A DNA stretch of 64,000 bases from Salinibacterium sp. SWN167 (GTDB lineage: Bacteria; Actinomycetota; Actinomycetes; Actinomycetales; Microbacteriaceae), in the NCBI RefSeq assembly GCF_015864665.1, contig NZ_JADYWU010000002.1, positions 310,001 through 374,000 on the forward strand, written 5' to 3'. How positions within the stretch are numbered: the first letter of the stretch is position 1; each line of letters opens with the position of its first letter. The notes below the pieces were generated by a model. It was not told the DNA's origin and made no database searches. It worked only from the letters and a program-made list of their open reading frames with translations. Shown in pieces: positions 8,916-18,813 of this stretch. A program made the position numbers and the translations under genes.

Positions 8916-11231
8916 TTAGGTGACGACAGTGATATCCACGCTTCGGCTGTCGTTCGTCGTCACGGAGTGAACGGGCCCGGTGATCGTGACCGTTCCGAGC
9001 GGTGCCGCTTCGGTCTCGCAGTCACTGCCGAGCCACAGCCGCACGTCGCCGGGCTCGACGATGCGCGTCAGGCTGCGATCGCTGAACGCGATGCGCGTGG
9101 TCGGGATGCTCATCGCGAGAGTGCGCGATTCGCCCGGCTGCAGCGTCACTCGCGTGAACGCGACCAGCTGACGCGTGGGTCGGGTAACAGAACCCACGAC
9201 ATCATTCGCGTACACCTGAACGACTTCATCTCCTTCGCGAGTGCCCGTGTTCGTCACCGTGAAGTGGATGTCGAACCTGCCGTCGGCAGCAATTGTGTCG
9301 GAGGCGACGCCCGCATCCGAATAGCCGAAGCTCGTGTAGCTGAGCCCGAAGCCGAAAGGGAAGGCGGGAGCCGTCGTGAGGTTCGATACTTCGCTCGGTT
9401 CCCCGAGACGCGGGTGAAGGTACGAGTACGGTTGCGACCCCGCTGAGCGCGGTACTGAAACGGCCAGCCGGCCTGAGGGATTGATGCGACCGGCGATCGC
9501 ACCGCTCATTGCCGCAGCCCCCTCTTCGCCGGGGAAGAATGCTTGAACGATGGCGGCGCCACGAGCAGCAGCCCAATCGATGGCATAGGGGCGTCCGGAA
9601 ATGACCACGAGTACCACCGGGGTTCCGGTGTCGAGCACCGCTTCGACGAGCTGGCGCTGCACGCCGGGAAGCTCGAGTGAGTCGCGATCGCAGCCTTCCC
9701 CCGAGGTGCCGCGCCCAAAGAGCCCGGCGTGGTCGCCGACGGCGATGACGGCAACCTCGGCAGCGGTGGCGAGCTCAACAGCCTCGGCGATGTTCGAGGT
9801 GTCGTCGTCATCCACGGCACATCCCTGCGCGTAGCCAAGCACCCCACCGAAGTCGTGCTGAAGGCTCTCGAACAGCGTCTCGACTTCAATGCCCATGGCG
9901 ACATCCGGATGCTGCCCAAGCACGTGATTGGTAAAGGAGTAGCAGCCGAAGAGGGCAGCGGTGCGGTGCGCGTTGGGGCCCACAACGGCGATGCGAGCAT
10001 CCGGAGCCAACGGCAGAATACCGCCGTCGCTCAGCAGCGTGATCGACTTCTCGGCGATGGCCGCGGCGATCGCGCGGTGGTGCGGGGGATCGAGATCGAT
10101 CTCCTCGTCAGTCGCGTCCACTGAGAAAGCGGCGGACTCGGGGTCGAGCAAGCCGAGCTGCTGCTTCTGCGCGAGCACCCGGCGCAGTGCCCGATCGACG
10201 AGCGCAATGTCGACGTCGCCGCTGCGCACCTTGTCTGCGAGCGGTGCCAAGTAGGCCTTGCCGGTGGGTAACTCGATATCCACGCCGGCGGTCAACGCTT
10301 GAGCGGCCGCGTCGCCGAGGTCACTCGCGACCTGATGCAGCGATTCGAGAAACGCGACGCCAAAGTAGTCTGCGACGACGGTTCCGTCAAAGCCCCAGCG
10401 ATCGCGCAAGAGGTCGGTCAACAGAGTGGGGTCGGATGCGACGGGCACTCCGTCAATTTCGGCGTACGAGTGCATGACCGAGCCCACGCCCGCATCCAAC
10501 ACCGCCATCTCGAAGGGAACAAGCAGCACGTCGGCCACTTCGCGCGGGCCGGCATGGACGGGAGCCAGGTTGCGCCCCGCTCGCGAGTTCGAGTACCCGA
10601 CGAAGTGCTTAAGGGTGGCGATGACGCCCGTGGATTGCAGTCCACGAACGTAGGCAGAACCGAGTTCCCCCACGACGAAAGGGTCTTCGGCAATGCACTC
10701 TTCGACCCGGCCCCAGCGCACGTCGCGGATAACATCGAGCACGGGAGCGAGGCCCTGGTGAACCCCGAGCTTCGCCATACTCTCGCCGATCGCGTGCCCC
10801 ATCTCTTCGATGAGGGCCGGATCAAACGTTGCGCCCCACGCCAAGGGAGTGGGGAACGTGGTCGCTTGCCACGCCGCCAAACCGGTCAGGCACTCTTCGT
10901 GGGCGATCGCCGGGATACCCAACCGAGTGTTGTCGCGCAACCACCGTTGGGTACGGCCCAAGGCGGAGCGACCGGCGGCAGGGCTGACCGGAACCGTACC
11001 GAACACGCGAGTGAGGTGGCCGAGGCCGTTCTTCGAGAATTCGTTGAAGTCGTCGGCCCCGTCGTCTTGCGCACTCTGCATGGGGGCAACACTTTGGCCA
11101 TCGACGCCAGCGCCTACCCAGATGCCGACGAGTTGGGCGAGTTTTTCTTCGAGAGTCATCTGTGCAATGAGGTGCTCGACCTGATCGTTGGTTTCGCTGG
11201 CGCCAGCGGGCGTGGTGATAAAGAGAGTCAT
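8916..11231 (-). CDS. Glycoside hydrolase family 3 (beta-glucosidase / beta-xylosidase type)
   Basis: 771 residues with the three-part GH3 plan. The N-terminal barrel contains HEECLTG (about 111-117), KHFVGY (208-213) and the nucleophile region VVADYFG with Asp288. The middle sandwich domain has VVGPNAH and VISGRPY. The C-terminal fibronectin-III-like domain has GDEVVQVYANDVVGSVTRP. There is no signal peptide, so it would act in the cytoplasm on glycosides brought in by the ABC transporter just upstream. It is the last gene of the operon, 49 bp after a permease. Context suggests an oligo-glucoside or xyloside; the exact sugar is not readable. Confidence 0.92.
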   Translation of the reverse strand: MTLFITTPAGASETNDQVEHLIAQMTLEEKLAQLVGIWVGAGVDGQSVAPMQSAQDDGADDFNEFSKNGLGHLTRVFGTVPVSPAAGRSALGRTQRWLRDNTRLGIPAIAHEECLTGLAAWQATTFPTPLAWGATFDPALIEEMGHAIGESMAKLGVHQGLAPVLDVIRDVRWGRVEECIAEDPFVVGELGSAYVRGLQSTGVIATLKHFVGYSNSRAGRNLAPVHAGPREVADVLLVPFEMAVLDAGVGSVMHSYAEIDGVPVASDPTLLTDLLRDRWGFDGTVVADYFGVAFLESLHQVASDLGDAAAQALTAGVDIELPTGKAYLAPLADKVRSGDVDIALVDRALRRVLAQKQQLGLLDPESAAFSVDATDEEIDLDPPHHRAIAAAIAEKSITLLSDGGILPLAPDARIAVVGPNAHRTAALFGCYSFTNHVLGQHPDVAMGIEVETLFESLQHDFGGVLGYAQGCAVDDDDTSNIAEAVELATAAEVAVIAVGDHAGLFGRGTSGEGCDRDSLELPGVQRQLVEAVLDTGTPVVLVVISGRPYAIDWAAARGAAIVQAFFPGEEGAAAMSGAIAGRINPSGRLAVSVPRSAGSQPYSYLHPRLGEPSEVSNLTTAPAFPFGFGLSYTSFGYSDAGVASDTIAADGRFDIHFTVTNTGTREGDEVVQVYANDVVGSVTRPTRQLVAFTRVTLQPGESRTLAMSIPTTRIAFSDRSLTRIVEPGDVRLWLGSDCETEAAPLGTVTITGPVHSVTTNDSRSVDITVVT

Positions 11232-11280
11232 GGTTTCTTTCTGGGGTGGAAGCGGAGCGGACGCTGGGGCAGGTCAGGGC

Positions 11281-12162
11281 TTAGCCCTTGAACGCGCCAT
11301 CCATGACGCCGGCAACCATCTTGCGGCCGACGAAGATGAAGAGAATCAGCAGCGGAATTGTCGCGAGGAATGACCCGGACATCGCGAGGCCGTAGTCGAC
11401 GAAGTACTGCCGCTGCAGAGCCTTGATGGCCAATTGCACCGTGTAGTTTTCGGGCGACTGGATGACGATCAGGGGCCAGAGGAAGTCGTTCCACGCCGTG
11501 ACGAACGCGAGCAGTCCGAGCACGAATCCAGCGGAGCGCACGAGCGGGAAGGCGATGCGCCAATAGATCTGCCAGGTGCTGCAGCCGTCGATTCTTGCCG
11601 CCTGCATGAGCTCGTTGTTGAGAACGGTCGAGAGGTGCTGGCGCATCCAGAAAATGCCGAAGGCGCTTGCCATGCCGGGCACGATCAGCGCCTGAAGGGT
11701 ATCGATCCACTCGAGGTTCGACATGATCATGTACAGGGGGATCACCGCGAGCTGGGTGGGAACCATCATCGTGATGAGCACAATGATGAAGAGCGGATCG
11801 CGCCCCCGGAACTCCAGCTTCGCGAAAGCGAAGCCGGCGAGAGTGCACAAGATCATCTGAGAAATCGCGATGCTTCCCGCCACGACGAATGAGTTCGCCA
11901 GGCTCTGCACAAACGGCACAGTCGTAAAGACCTGCTCCGCGAGAACAAAGAAGTTACCGCCCGGCACCACAGTCGGGGGAGTTTGGGAAACCGCTGCGGA
12001 GTCATTCGTCGAGACGACGAACATCCAATACAACGGAAACGCACTCACGGCGACCGAGGCGAAGAGGAACGCGTAGGTCCACCAGCGCACGCGACCGGCG
12101 AAAGCACGTTTGCGGAGGCGAGGAGCAGTGGTGACGACAGCGTCAGGGGTGGAAGTAGTCAT
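11281..12162 (-). CDS. Carbohydrate ABC transporter permease, MalG type
   Basis: 293 residues with six predicted membrane helices. The EAA loop lies around MQAARIDGCSTWQIYWRIAF, the contact point for the ATPase. N-terminal residues 25-45 form the first helix and a long periplasmic loop follows, as in MalG-like CUT1 permeases. The gene starts 10 bp after the companion permease stop. No ATPase is encoded here; CUT1 systems of actinobacteria commonly share an MsiK-type ATPase encoded elsewhere, which is probable here. Confidence 0.93.
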   Translation of the reverse strand: MTTSTPDAVVTTAPRLRKRAFAGRVRWWTYAFLFASVAVSAFPLYWMFVVSTNDSAAVSQTPPTVVPGGNFFVLAEQVFTTVPFVQSLANSFVVAGSIAISQMILCTLAGFAFAKLEFRGRDPLFIIVLITMMVPTQLAVIPLYMIMSNLEWIDTLQALIVPGMASAFGIFWMRQHLSTVLNNELMQAARIDGCSTWQIYWRIAFPLVRSAGFVLGLLAFVTAWNDFLWPLIVIQSPENYTVQLAIKALQRQYFVDYGLAMSGSFLATIPLLILFIFVGRKMVAGVMDGAFKG

Positions 12163-12172
12163 GATGGCGTCC

Positions 12173-13162
12173 TTAGTCGTCTGAGGTGATGCGACGAGAG
12201 AGCAGATAGTTGATGACAGAGAACACGACGATCAGGGCGAACAGGGTCACGCCGATGGCGGAGCCGTAGCCGAACTGGAAGTTGCCGAACCCTTGCTCGT
12301 ACATAAACAGGCTGAGGGTCTGGAACTGGCGACCGGAACCGCCCGTGAGGCCAGGGGCGGAGAGTAGTAGAGGCTCCGTAAAGACCTGAAGGCCACCAAT
12401 GGTGGAAACGATAATCGTGAAAATGATGACGGGACGAAGCGAGGGAATCGTCACATAGAAGAACTGTTTGAAACCTCCCGCACCATCGATGGCGGCAGCT
12501 TCATAGATGTCCTTGGGGATCGCTTGGAGCGCCGCCAGATAGATCAGAGTGTTGTACCCGAACCAGCGCCACAGCACCATGGTCGAAACCATGATGTGAC
12601 TGGCGAACGTGTTGGCCGCGAAGTCAATCGACTCGACTCCGAAGAAGTTGAGGAAGCTATTGATGAGGCCGTAGTCGCGACCAAAGAGCGAGGCAAAGAC
12701 GATCGTTGTCGCCACCACCGAGGTGATGTAAGGAACGAGCATCGTCATGCGGAAAAGGTTCGCGAACTTCAATCGAGCGTTGTTGAGTAGCTGAGCAAGG
12801 AAGAGGGCGAGCAGCAGCTGCGGAACAGTCGAGAGAATCCAGATGCTGAAGGTGTTGCGCATCGCGTTCCAGAAACGCTCGTCGCCGTAGAGGGTGACGA
12901 AGTTGTCCAGACCGATGAAGGTCTGGCCGCCGATCGGATTCCAGTCGAAGAGAGCGACATAGAACGTGAAGACGGTGGGGAACAGGCCGAACACGGCGAA
13001 GAGCGCGAAGAACGGCGCAATGTACATGTAGGGGGCAAAAGCATCCACTCGCGACGCCGACTTGATGCGACGGCGAGGCTTGAGGCCGGTGCTCTTGGCG
13101 CTCTTGGTGCTCTGGGGGCGCTGAGGCGCGGGGGTGGAACGGGGAGGGGCAGACAGAACCAT
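12173..13162 (-). CDS. Carbohydrate ABC transporter permease, MalF type
   Basis: 329 residues. A cytoplasmic Arg/Lys/Pro-rich N-terminus (about 40 residues) precedes six predicted helices, beginning with APYMYIAPFFALFAVFGLFP. The EAA loop is near IYEAAAIDGAGGFKQFFYVT. It forms the membrane channel with the MalG-type partner immediately downstream and receives sugar from the lipoprotein encoded upstream. The gap to the binding protein is 64 bp, to the next permease 10 bp. Confidence 0.93.
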   Translation of the reverse strand: MVLSAPPRSTPAPQRPQSTKSAKSTGLKPRRRIKSASRVDAFAPYMYIAPFFALFAVFGLFPTVFTFYVALFDWNPIGGQTFIGLDNFVTLYGDERFWNAMRNTFSIWILSTVPQLLLALFLAQLLNNARLKFANLFRMTMLVPYITSVVATTIVFASLFGRDYGLINSFLNFFGVESIDFAANTFASHIMVSTMVLWRWFGYNTLIYLAALQAIPKDIYEAAAIDGAGGFKQFFYVTIPSLRPVIIFTIIVSTIGGLQVFTEPLLLSAPGLTGGSGRQFQTLSLFMYEQGFGNFQFGYGSAIGVTLFALIVVFSVINYLLSRRITSDD

Positions 13163-13226
13163 GGCGAACTCCTTGACAGGGGATGGGAAGGGGCGGACCC
13201 ACGCGAGTGAGCCCGCCCCGGGAGCA

Positions 13227-14495
13227 CTAGCCGCCTAGGGCAGTCTTGACGTTCTTAAGTGCAGTGGACCAGGCATCAGCCGCAGGTTCTTCACCGTTCT
13301 CGACTTGCGAGAGCGAGTTTAAGATTGCGGTGTCGATGATGCGCTGCTGCGGACCTTCGAAGATCGGCTCGATGGACGCCACGCTGTTGGCGTAGATCGG
13401 TCCGACAGGGGCATCGTTGAAGAACTCACTGGTGAAGTTCTGGATGTCTTCCGTTTCGTAGAGTTCCGGGGTCGACGGGAAGTTGCCGTGGGCCTGGAAA
13501 ATCTCGAGCTGACGCTCCGGCGACATGAGCCACTCGATAAAGGCGAATGCCTCTTCGGGGTGGTCTGACTTAGCGGGGATAGCGAGCTGGCTGCCGCCCC
13601 AGTTGCCGGCGTTCTCGGGAACCGCTGCGATATCCCACTTTCCTGAGGTGTCTGGCGCCTGCTGGGAGATGTAGGTCATCATCCACGCTGGGGCGGCGAG
13701 CACGGCGAAGTCACCGTTGTTCATTCCGGCGTTCCACGCTTCACTCCACGACGGAGTGCGTGAGCTGATGCCCGCATCGATGGCGTCGAGAGCGTAGCCA
13801 AACGCCTCCTGCACGTCGGGGTTGCTGTCGTAGATGAGGTCGTCGTCGCCGTCGCCGTAGTACATTTCGCTGCCCTGGCGTACCGCAGGGTTGAAGATCG
13901 CGCTGTTAACGTTGTCGATCATTCCCTTGCCGGTAGCTGCGCGGTACTCTGCGCCGACCTCGATGAAGTCGTCCCACGTCGGCCAGAGGGCGCTTACCTC
14001 GTCGCGGTCGCTGGGGAGTCCGGCGGCTTCGAAGAGATCGGTGCGGTAGGCCATTGCCAGCCCGCCCACGTCGGTGGGGATGCCGACTACCGAGCCGTCA
14101 GCGGCGACGCCTTGAGACCAGCGCCAGTCGAGAAAGCTGCTTTCAATGTCGTCTGAACCGAGAGTGCGCAGATCAACGAAGTTTTGCGGTTGAGCCTTGA
14201 ACTGCGACATGTAGCCGACTTCGATTGCCGCTACGTCGGGCCCCTTGCCGCCAGCGAGGGCGGTGGTCAGTGCCTGAGCTTGTTCATCGGATCCGCCGGC
14301 GTTGGTGACCTTGAGGATGATGTTGGGGTTTTCTTCTTGGTACGTTGCAAATGCTTCGTCGAGGCCCATGCCACCGAAGGTCCAGACGTCGAGAGTGATC
14401 TTTCCGTCGGTGTCACCTCCGCCCGAGCATCCGGCAAGAAGCGCAAGAGCTGCGCCTCCCGCGATCACTGTTCTGGCGATTCTTTTCGCTGACAT
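13227..14495 (-). CDS. Extracellular sugar-binding lipoprotein of an ABC transporter
   Basis: 422 residues from the ATG at 14495, chosen because GGAGGA lies five bases upstream and the protein then begins with a lipoprotein signal peptide (KRIARTVIAGGAALALLAGC, lipobox LLAGC). The frame is open for 62 further codons upstream, but that region holds the operator and no signal-like sequence. The mature protein fits the type 1 solute-binding family: DVWTFGGMGLDEAFATYQEE near the start, GGSQLAIPAKSDHPEEAFAF toward the end. It is the first gene of the glycoside operon and divergent from the LacI-type regulator. Confidence 0.93.
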   Translation of the reverse strand: MSAKRIARTVIAGGAALALLAGCSGGGDTDGKITLDVWTFGGMGLDEAFATYQEENPNIILKVTNAGGSDEQAQALTTALAGGKGPDVAAIEVGYMSQFKAQPQNFVDLRTLGSDDIESSFLDWRWSQGVAADGSVVGIPTDVGGLAMAYRTDLFEAAGLPSDRDEVSALWPTWDDFIEVGAEYRAATGKGMIDNVNSAIFNPAVRQGSEMYYGDGDDDLIYDSNPDVQEAFGYALDAIDAGISSRTPSWSEAWNAGMNNGDFAVLAAPAWMMTYISQQAPDTSGKWDIAAVPENAGNWGGSQLAIPAKSDHPEEAFAFIEWLMSPERQLEIFQAHGNFPSTPELYETEDIQNFTSEFFNDAPVGPIYANSVASIEPIFEGPQQRIIDTAILNSLSQVENGEEPAADAWSTALKNVKTALGG

Positions 14496-14570
14496 TACGT
14501 CCTCCACGTTGAGGTGTGATTGGGGATTTGAGGGGGCATCCATTGGGGAAGTGCGTTCGAGGACTGTCCG

Positions 14571-14646
14571 AGGAAGCGCTTCCTTGATGAAGTAATGCCA
14601 CCGTATAGGCTTATGTCGGGAAAGACAACAAAAAGATTGCGCTTCC
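14571..14646. promoter_or_regulatory. LacI-family operator between binding protein and regulator
   Basis: AGGAAGCGCTTCCT (14571-14584) is a perfect 14-bp palindrome with the central CG typical of LacI/GalR operators. A second, imperfect copy, GATTGCGCTTCC (14635-14646), shares the right arm GCGCTTCC. Both lie in the 211-bp divergent promoter region, as expected for repression of both transcripts. Confidence 0.7.
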
Positions 14647-14706
14647 CTAAAATTCGCAACGACGAGCGGTGCGCGTTCCACGAATTACGACGAGGCAGGG
14701 GATGAT

Positions 14707-15714
14707 GTGCAGATGGTTACCCTCGACGACGTCGCGCGTGAGGCCGGCGTATCGCGCACAACGGCTTCTCGCGCAATCAACGGCAAGCTCACGGTTCACC
14801 CCGAGCGCAGTGCAGCGGTGCAGCGTGCAGCTGAAAAGCTAGGCTTTCGCCCCAACCCTGCCGCACGCTCGTTAGCCCGTGGTCGCCACGATTCGGTCGC
14901 GCTCATCGTCTCGGAAACGAACATCGAAGGCATGACCAACTCGTTCTTCGCGATGGCGCTCCACGGAGCCATTCGGGAGATCGCCAAAACGGACCAACAA
15001 CTCGTGATGCTGCTGCGTGCCAACGATGAGAGCGACGAGAAGTTTCTGCGCTTTCTCGAAGCCAGTCACGTTGACGGTGCGATGGTGATTCTCGAATCTC
15101 ACAACACGGAACTGCCGGGTCTGCTCGAAAAAACTGATCTCCCCGTTGTGTTCTTGGGTCGTCCGATTGAGTCGGTGGACTCCGCGCTGTCGTATATCGA
15201 CTCCGACAACGTCGGGGGAGGCCGGCTCGCTGCCGAGACTCTCATTGCCGCGGGCCGCCATCGCATCGGCATCATTACCGGTCCGATTGGCATGGGGGTG
15301 TCTCAAGACCGCCTTCGAGGTTTTCAAATGGCGCTCGACGCTCACGGTCTCGATAGCACCCTCGTCGCGGAGTCAGACTTCCTTACAGCCGGCGGCGCAG
15401 AAGCGATGGGGCGACTACTCGACCTGTATCCCGATCTCGATGGCGTATTCGTCATGTCTGACCTCATGGCGGCGGGCGCCGTGGGAACGCTCAAAGCGCG
15501 GGGTCGTCGAGTGCCCGAAGACATTTCGCTCGTTTCGTTCGACGACACTGTCATCGCGACAACTCTCGAACCCCGGCTGACGACCGTGCGGCAGCCGCTC
15601 GAAGAGCTCGGTGCGCGAATGGTTACGGCGCTCGCCGAACTGATTGCGGCTCCAGGGGAGGCGCCGATTCGTGACACTCTGCCGACGTCTCTTGTACGGC
15701 GCGACTCCGTCTAA
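14707..15714 (+). CDS. LacI-family transcriptional regulator
   Basis: 335 residues. The N-terminal LacI helix-turn-helix is textbook (TLDDVAREAGVSRTTASRAI), followed by the hinge helix in NPAARSLARG. A periplasmic-binding-protein-like effector domain begins at VALIVSE and includes DGVFVMSDLMAAGAVGTL. GTG 14707 is taken as start because AGGGG lies five bases upstream; ATG 14713 is the alternative. It is divergent from the glycoside operon and a perfect LacI-type operator lies between them, so it very probably represses that operon until a glycoside is present. Confidence 0.94.
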   Translation: MQMVTLDDVAREAGVSRTTASRAINGKLTVHPERSAAVQRAAEKLGFRPNPAARSLARGRHDSVALIVSETNIEGMTNSFFAMALHGAIREIAKTDQQLVMLLRANDESDEKFLRFLEASHVDGAMVILESHNTELPGLLEKTDLPVVFLGRPIESVDSALSYIDSDNVGGGRLAAETLIAAGRHRIGIITGPIGMGVSQDRLRGFQMALDAHGLDSTLVAESDFLTAGGAEAMGRLLDLYPDLDGVFVMSDLMAAGAVGTLKARGRRVPEDISLVSFDDTVIATTLEPRLTTVRQPLEELGARMVTALAELIAAPGEAPIRDTLPTSLVRRDSV

Positions 15715-15846
15715 TTCACCACGGCAGCGCGCCCGACATCCGTCGACCGCCAAGTGGCGGGTGCCTGCATCACAATCGTGGAATAGCGGATGCCCGGCTA
15801 CGGTTTTGCTTACAGACGCGATCGGCGTCTCAGCGAAAGGGAGCTC

Positions 15847-16887
15847 GTGAATCAGCAGGTTCAGTTTGGACTCGGCACATTTGGCGACGTCACGGTAGAT
15901 GAGAATGGTGCGCCGCTCAGTCAGGCGCAGGTCATCCGCAACGTCGTAGCCGAGGGAGTGCTGGCCGACAAGCTCGGCGTTGACTACTTCGGCGTGGGCG
16001 AGCACCACCGCGATGACTTCGCGATTACTGCTCCCGAGACTGTCTTGGGCGCGCTCGCTGCTGCGACCACGAACATCCAACTGGGCTCGGCCGTCACGGT
16101 CTTGAGCTCGGATGACCCCGTGCGCGTCTACGAACGCTTTGCCACCGTGGATGCTCTGTCGAACGGCCGCGCGGAGATCATTCTCGGTCGCGGCTCCTTC
16201 ACCGAGTCGTTCCCGCTCTTCGGCTACAACCTCGCCGACTACGAAACGCTCTTCTCCGAGAAGCTCGACCTCTTCTCCGAGCTCATCAAGGAAGAGCCCG
16301 TCACTTGGTCGGGCACGCTGCGCGCCGGCCTGAAGAACCAAGAGGTCTTCCCACGCACCGAATCCGGCTCTCTCAAGACCTGGATTGGCGTCGGTGGAAG
16401 CCCCGAGTCTGTCGTGCGCGCGGCCCGCTACGGGATGCCGCTCGTGCTGGCGATCATCGGCGGCCAGCCCGAACGGTTCGCGCCCTACGCGCAGCTCTTT
16501 CACAACGCGCTCGCCGAGTTGGGGCAACCCGACCTGCCGATCGCCGTTCACTCGCCCGGTTACATCACCGACTCCGACGACAAGGTCGTCGAGGAGATGT
16601 GGCCGCATTACAAGACGATGCGTGACCGTATCGGTCGCGACCGCGGCTGGCCCGAGTCGAGCGTTGACGAATTTATCGGCGAAGTGAAGCACGGCTCTAT
16701 GTACGCCGGATCGCCGGAGACCGTGGCACAGAAGATCGCGAACACGATCTCTGCCCTCGGCATCCAGCGATTCGACATGAAGTACAGCGCCGGAACCCTG
16801 CCTCACGAACGCATGATGCGCAGTATCGAGTTGTACGCCACCGAGGTCATTCCTCGGGTGCGGGAACTGCTCGCCGAGAAGGCTTAG
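15847..16887 (+). CDS. Luciferase-like (LLM class) flavin-dependent oxidoreductase
   Basis: 346 residues from GTG 15847, chosen for AAAGGGAG just upstream; an in-frame 19-codon extension lacks homology-like sequence. Family features: QFGLGTFGD at the N-terminus, FGVGEHHRDDFAI, a bacterial-luciferase barrel strand IQLGSAVTVLSSDDPVRVYE, and GRAEIILGRGSF. Such proteins use FMN or F420 for hydroxylation or reduction of unknown small molecules. It stands alone; its stop overlaps the convergent DUF4349 gene by four bases. Confidence 0.88.
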   Translation: MNQQVQFGLGTFGDVTVDENGAPLSQAQVIRNVVAEGVLADKLGVDYFGVGEHHRDDFAITAPETVLGALAAATTNIQLGSAVTVLSSDDPVRVYERFATVDALSNGRAEIILGRGSFTESFPLFGYNLADYETLFSEKLDLFSELIKEEPVTWSGTLRAGLKNQEVFPRTESGSLKTWIGVGGSPESVVRAARYGMPLVLAIIGGQPERFAPYAQLFHNALAELGQPDLPIAVHSPGYITDSDDKVVEEMWPHYKTMRDRIGRDRGWPESSVDEFIGEVKHGSMYAGSPETVAQKIANTISALGIQRFDMKYSAGTLPHERMMRSIELYATEVIPRVRELLAEKA

Positions 16888-17840
16888 TCGGCCGTCGATT
16901 CCTCGGGGGTCGTGGTCGTGGCTGCGCCGGTCTCGGCCGGAGGGGCCGCGGGGGCTGCTGAGGTGACACGGCGTGAGCGAAGAGCGAAGCGGATGATCAT
17001 CACGATGATCGCGGCGACGATCGCGAGGAAGACGATCCACGGGAGAAGAACGCCGACGAGCACGAGCAGTCCGGAGAAGAAGGCAACGAGGGCTGCCCAG
17101 CCTGCACCGAGCCCATCAAAGAAGTTGCTGGGCTCGACGCTGGGAGCCTCGGCTTCGGAGACCAAACTGAGCGTGAGAGTGGACATCGCGACCTGGTCGT
17201 CGAAGTAGCGTTTTTGGGACTTCAAACTCTCAAGTTCGCCCTGGCGGCTGGAGATTGCGGTCTCCAACTGGATGAGCGTGTCGGTGTCTTCGGCGGTGGT
17301 GAGCAGTGCCAGCAGTCGGTCGACTGATGCTTCGAGCGCGGCGATCCGTGCCTCAAGATCGCGCGATTGCATCGTGACATCGACCGCGTTGAGAGACACC
17401 TCCTGCGCTTCGCCGAGATCCTTGAACTTGTCGAGCGTGGCGGTGAGCTCTGAGGCCGGGATGCGAAGCGTCAGGGTGGAACTGCCGCCGCTTCCTTCGG
17501 ACGCCGCGTATTCGTTGCGGCCATCGACGCGCCCGCCGACCGACTCGGTGATGCGGATAGCCTCCGCGGTGGCGTCTTCGGGAGTCTCCACGATGACCGA
17601 CATGTAGCCCGTCGTGATGACTTCGCGGCTGATGTCCGACTCGTTCACGAGGGCACCATCCGTGGCCGGGGCGCTCTGCGCTTGCGCATCGTCGCTGGTG
17701 GCTGCCCGCGAGTCCTCGAAGTCGCCCTCAAGATACTCGATGGATTCGTTCGTGGAACTTTCGCCCATCCCGGCTGAGCACCCGGCGAGTGCGAGAGCGG
17801 AGAGAGCTAGTGCTGTGGTGATCGTTAGTGTGCGCCTCAT
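16884..17840 (-). CDS. DUF4349-domain lipoprotein with C-terminal membrane helix
   Basis: 318 residues. A signal peptide ends in lipobox LALAGC. Residues about 65-250 match the DUF4349 pattern: paired strand REVITTGYMSVIVETPEDA, then a long coiled-coil-like stretch (SRDLEARIAALEASVDRLLA ... SRQGELESLKSQKRYFDDQ), then VAMSTLTLSL. A strong membrane helix is near 265-295, with a basic then Ala/Pro/Thr-rich tail. The function of the family is unknown. TACATT lies exactly six bases upstream of the ATG, so the transcript may be leaderless. Confidence 0.85.
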   Translation of the reverse strand: MRRTLTITTALALSALALAGCSAGMGESSTNESIEYLEGDFEDSRAATSDDAQAQSAPATDGALVNESDISREVITTGYMSVIVETPEDATAEAIRITESVGGRVDGRNEYAASEGSGGSSTLTLRIPASELTATLDKFKDLGEAQEVSLNAVDVTMQSRDLEARIAALEASVDRLLALLTTAEDTDTLIQLETAISSRQGELESLKSQKRYFDDQVAMSTLTLSLVSEAEAPSVEPSNFFDGLGAGWAALVAFFSGLLVLVGVLLPWIVFLAIVAAIIVMIIRFALRSRRVTSAAPAAPPAETGAATTTTPEESTAD

Positions 17841-17951
17841 AGTTTCAATGTAGGTCCGCGCGACTCGAAAAAACTACCCAACGTTTGTCACGATTCGCGC
17901 GTCACGCCTCGATCGTTACCGTCCGCAGCCTAGGGCTGGGATACTAGGGCC

Positions 17952-18773
17952 ATGACCTTCTGGGGAGCACTCCGACGCAGACTACTGCCTTCGAAGGCAC
18001 CTCTCTTGAATATCGCCGCCGATGAGGGCGATGGCCCCGTGATCATCTTTCTTCACGGAATCGCTTCATCAGCCGTGACGTTCGCCCACGTCATCCCGCA
18101 GCTGTCAGACCACTATCGCTGCATCTCGTTTGATCTTTTGGGGTTCGGAGAATCACCAAGTCCGGCAGACTCAAACTTCACCATCGAAGATCACGTTGAC
18201 TCGATCCGCGCCACGATCCATTCCCTCAAGCTGGATGCCCCCTTCATCCTGGTGGGGCATTCTCTCGGCAGTCTTCTGGCAGCCCGCTATACCGCAGCCC
18301 ACCCGAGCAAGGTGAGCAGGCTCGTGCTGGTGAGTCCGCCAATTTATGTTTCGCCCAATCAAATTGGCGACCCTCTCGTGCGGGCGAGGGTAGGAGCCTA
18401 CATGCGGGCTTACGAGTTCTTGCGCACGAACAAAGAGTTCACGATCGCCTCGGTGGATACGGTGCGCCGTCTCTTCCGCACGGAAGACACTCTTGATATC
18501 TCGGAACGCAACTGGCGAGCCTTCGTGCTGAGCCTCAAGAACTGTATTGAGACGCAAACCACCGTGAGCGATATCGCCGCAGTGCGGGTGCCGATCGACA
18601 TTGTGTACGGCACTCTCGACCAATTCATTGCTCCCGGAACTCTGGGCATAGTCGAACAAATGAGGCACGTCACAATGCACCGGGTAGAGGCCAACGACCA
18701 CATGGTGCGTAAACGTCTTGCGAAACGGCTCGTCGAGGTCATCGATGCGGGCCATCAGATTGCCGAGAAATAG
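17952..18773 (+). CDS. Alpha/beta hydrolase
   Basis: 273 residues. HG oxyanion motif at IIFLHGIASS (about 32-40), nucleophile Ser104 in VGHSLGS, acid in YGTLDQF and histidine in EANDHMV complete the triad. It resembles the small hydrolase group containing esterases and C-C hydrolases; the substrate is not identifiable. GATACT lies six bases upstream of the ATG and no Shine-Dalgarno is evident, so a leaderless message is likely. A strong hairpin terminator follows the stop. Confidence 0.88.
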   Translation: MTFWGALRRRLLPSKAPLLNIAADEGDGPVIIFLHGIASSAVTFAHVIPQLSDHYRCISFDLLGFGESPSPADSNFTIEDHVDSIRATIHSLKLDAPFILVGHSLGSLLAARYTAAHPSKVSRLVLVSPPIYVSPNQIGDPLVRARVGAYMRAYEFLRTNKEFTIASVDTVRRLFRTEDTLDISERNWRAFVLSLKNCIETQTTVSDIAAVRVPIDIVYGTLDQFIAPGTLGIVEQMRHVTMHRVEANDHMVRKRLAKRLVEVIDAGHQIAEK

Positions 18774-18813
18774 CAGCAAGCGTTCCCAGTTCCGGTTGTG
18801 AGGGTTAACGTAA

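Noticed and set aside
13227-14681. Long form of the sugar-binding protein starting at 14681
   Set aside because: It would place 62 residues before the signal peptide and cover the LacI operator; the ATG at 14495 has an ideal ribosome site.
15415-17040. A 541-codon minus-strand frame across the LacI gene and the luciferase-like gene
   Set aside because: It overlaps two certain genes on the other strand, has no motif, and its composition matches other antisense shadows.
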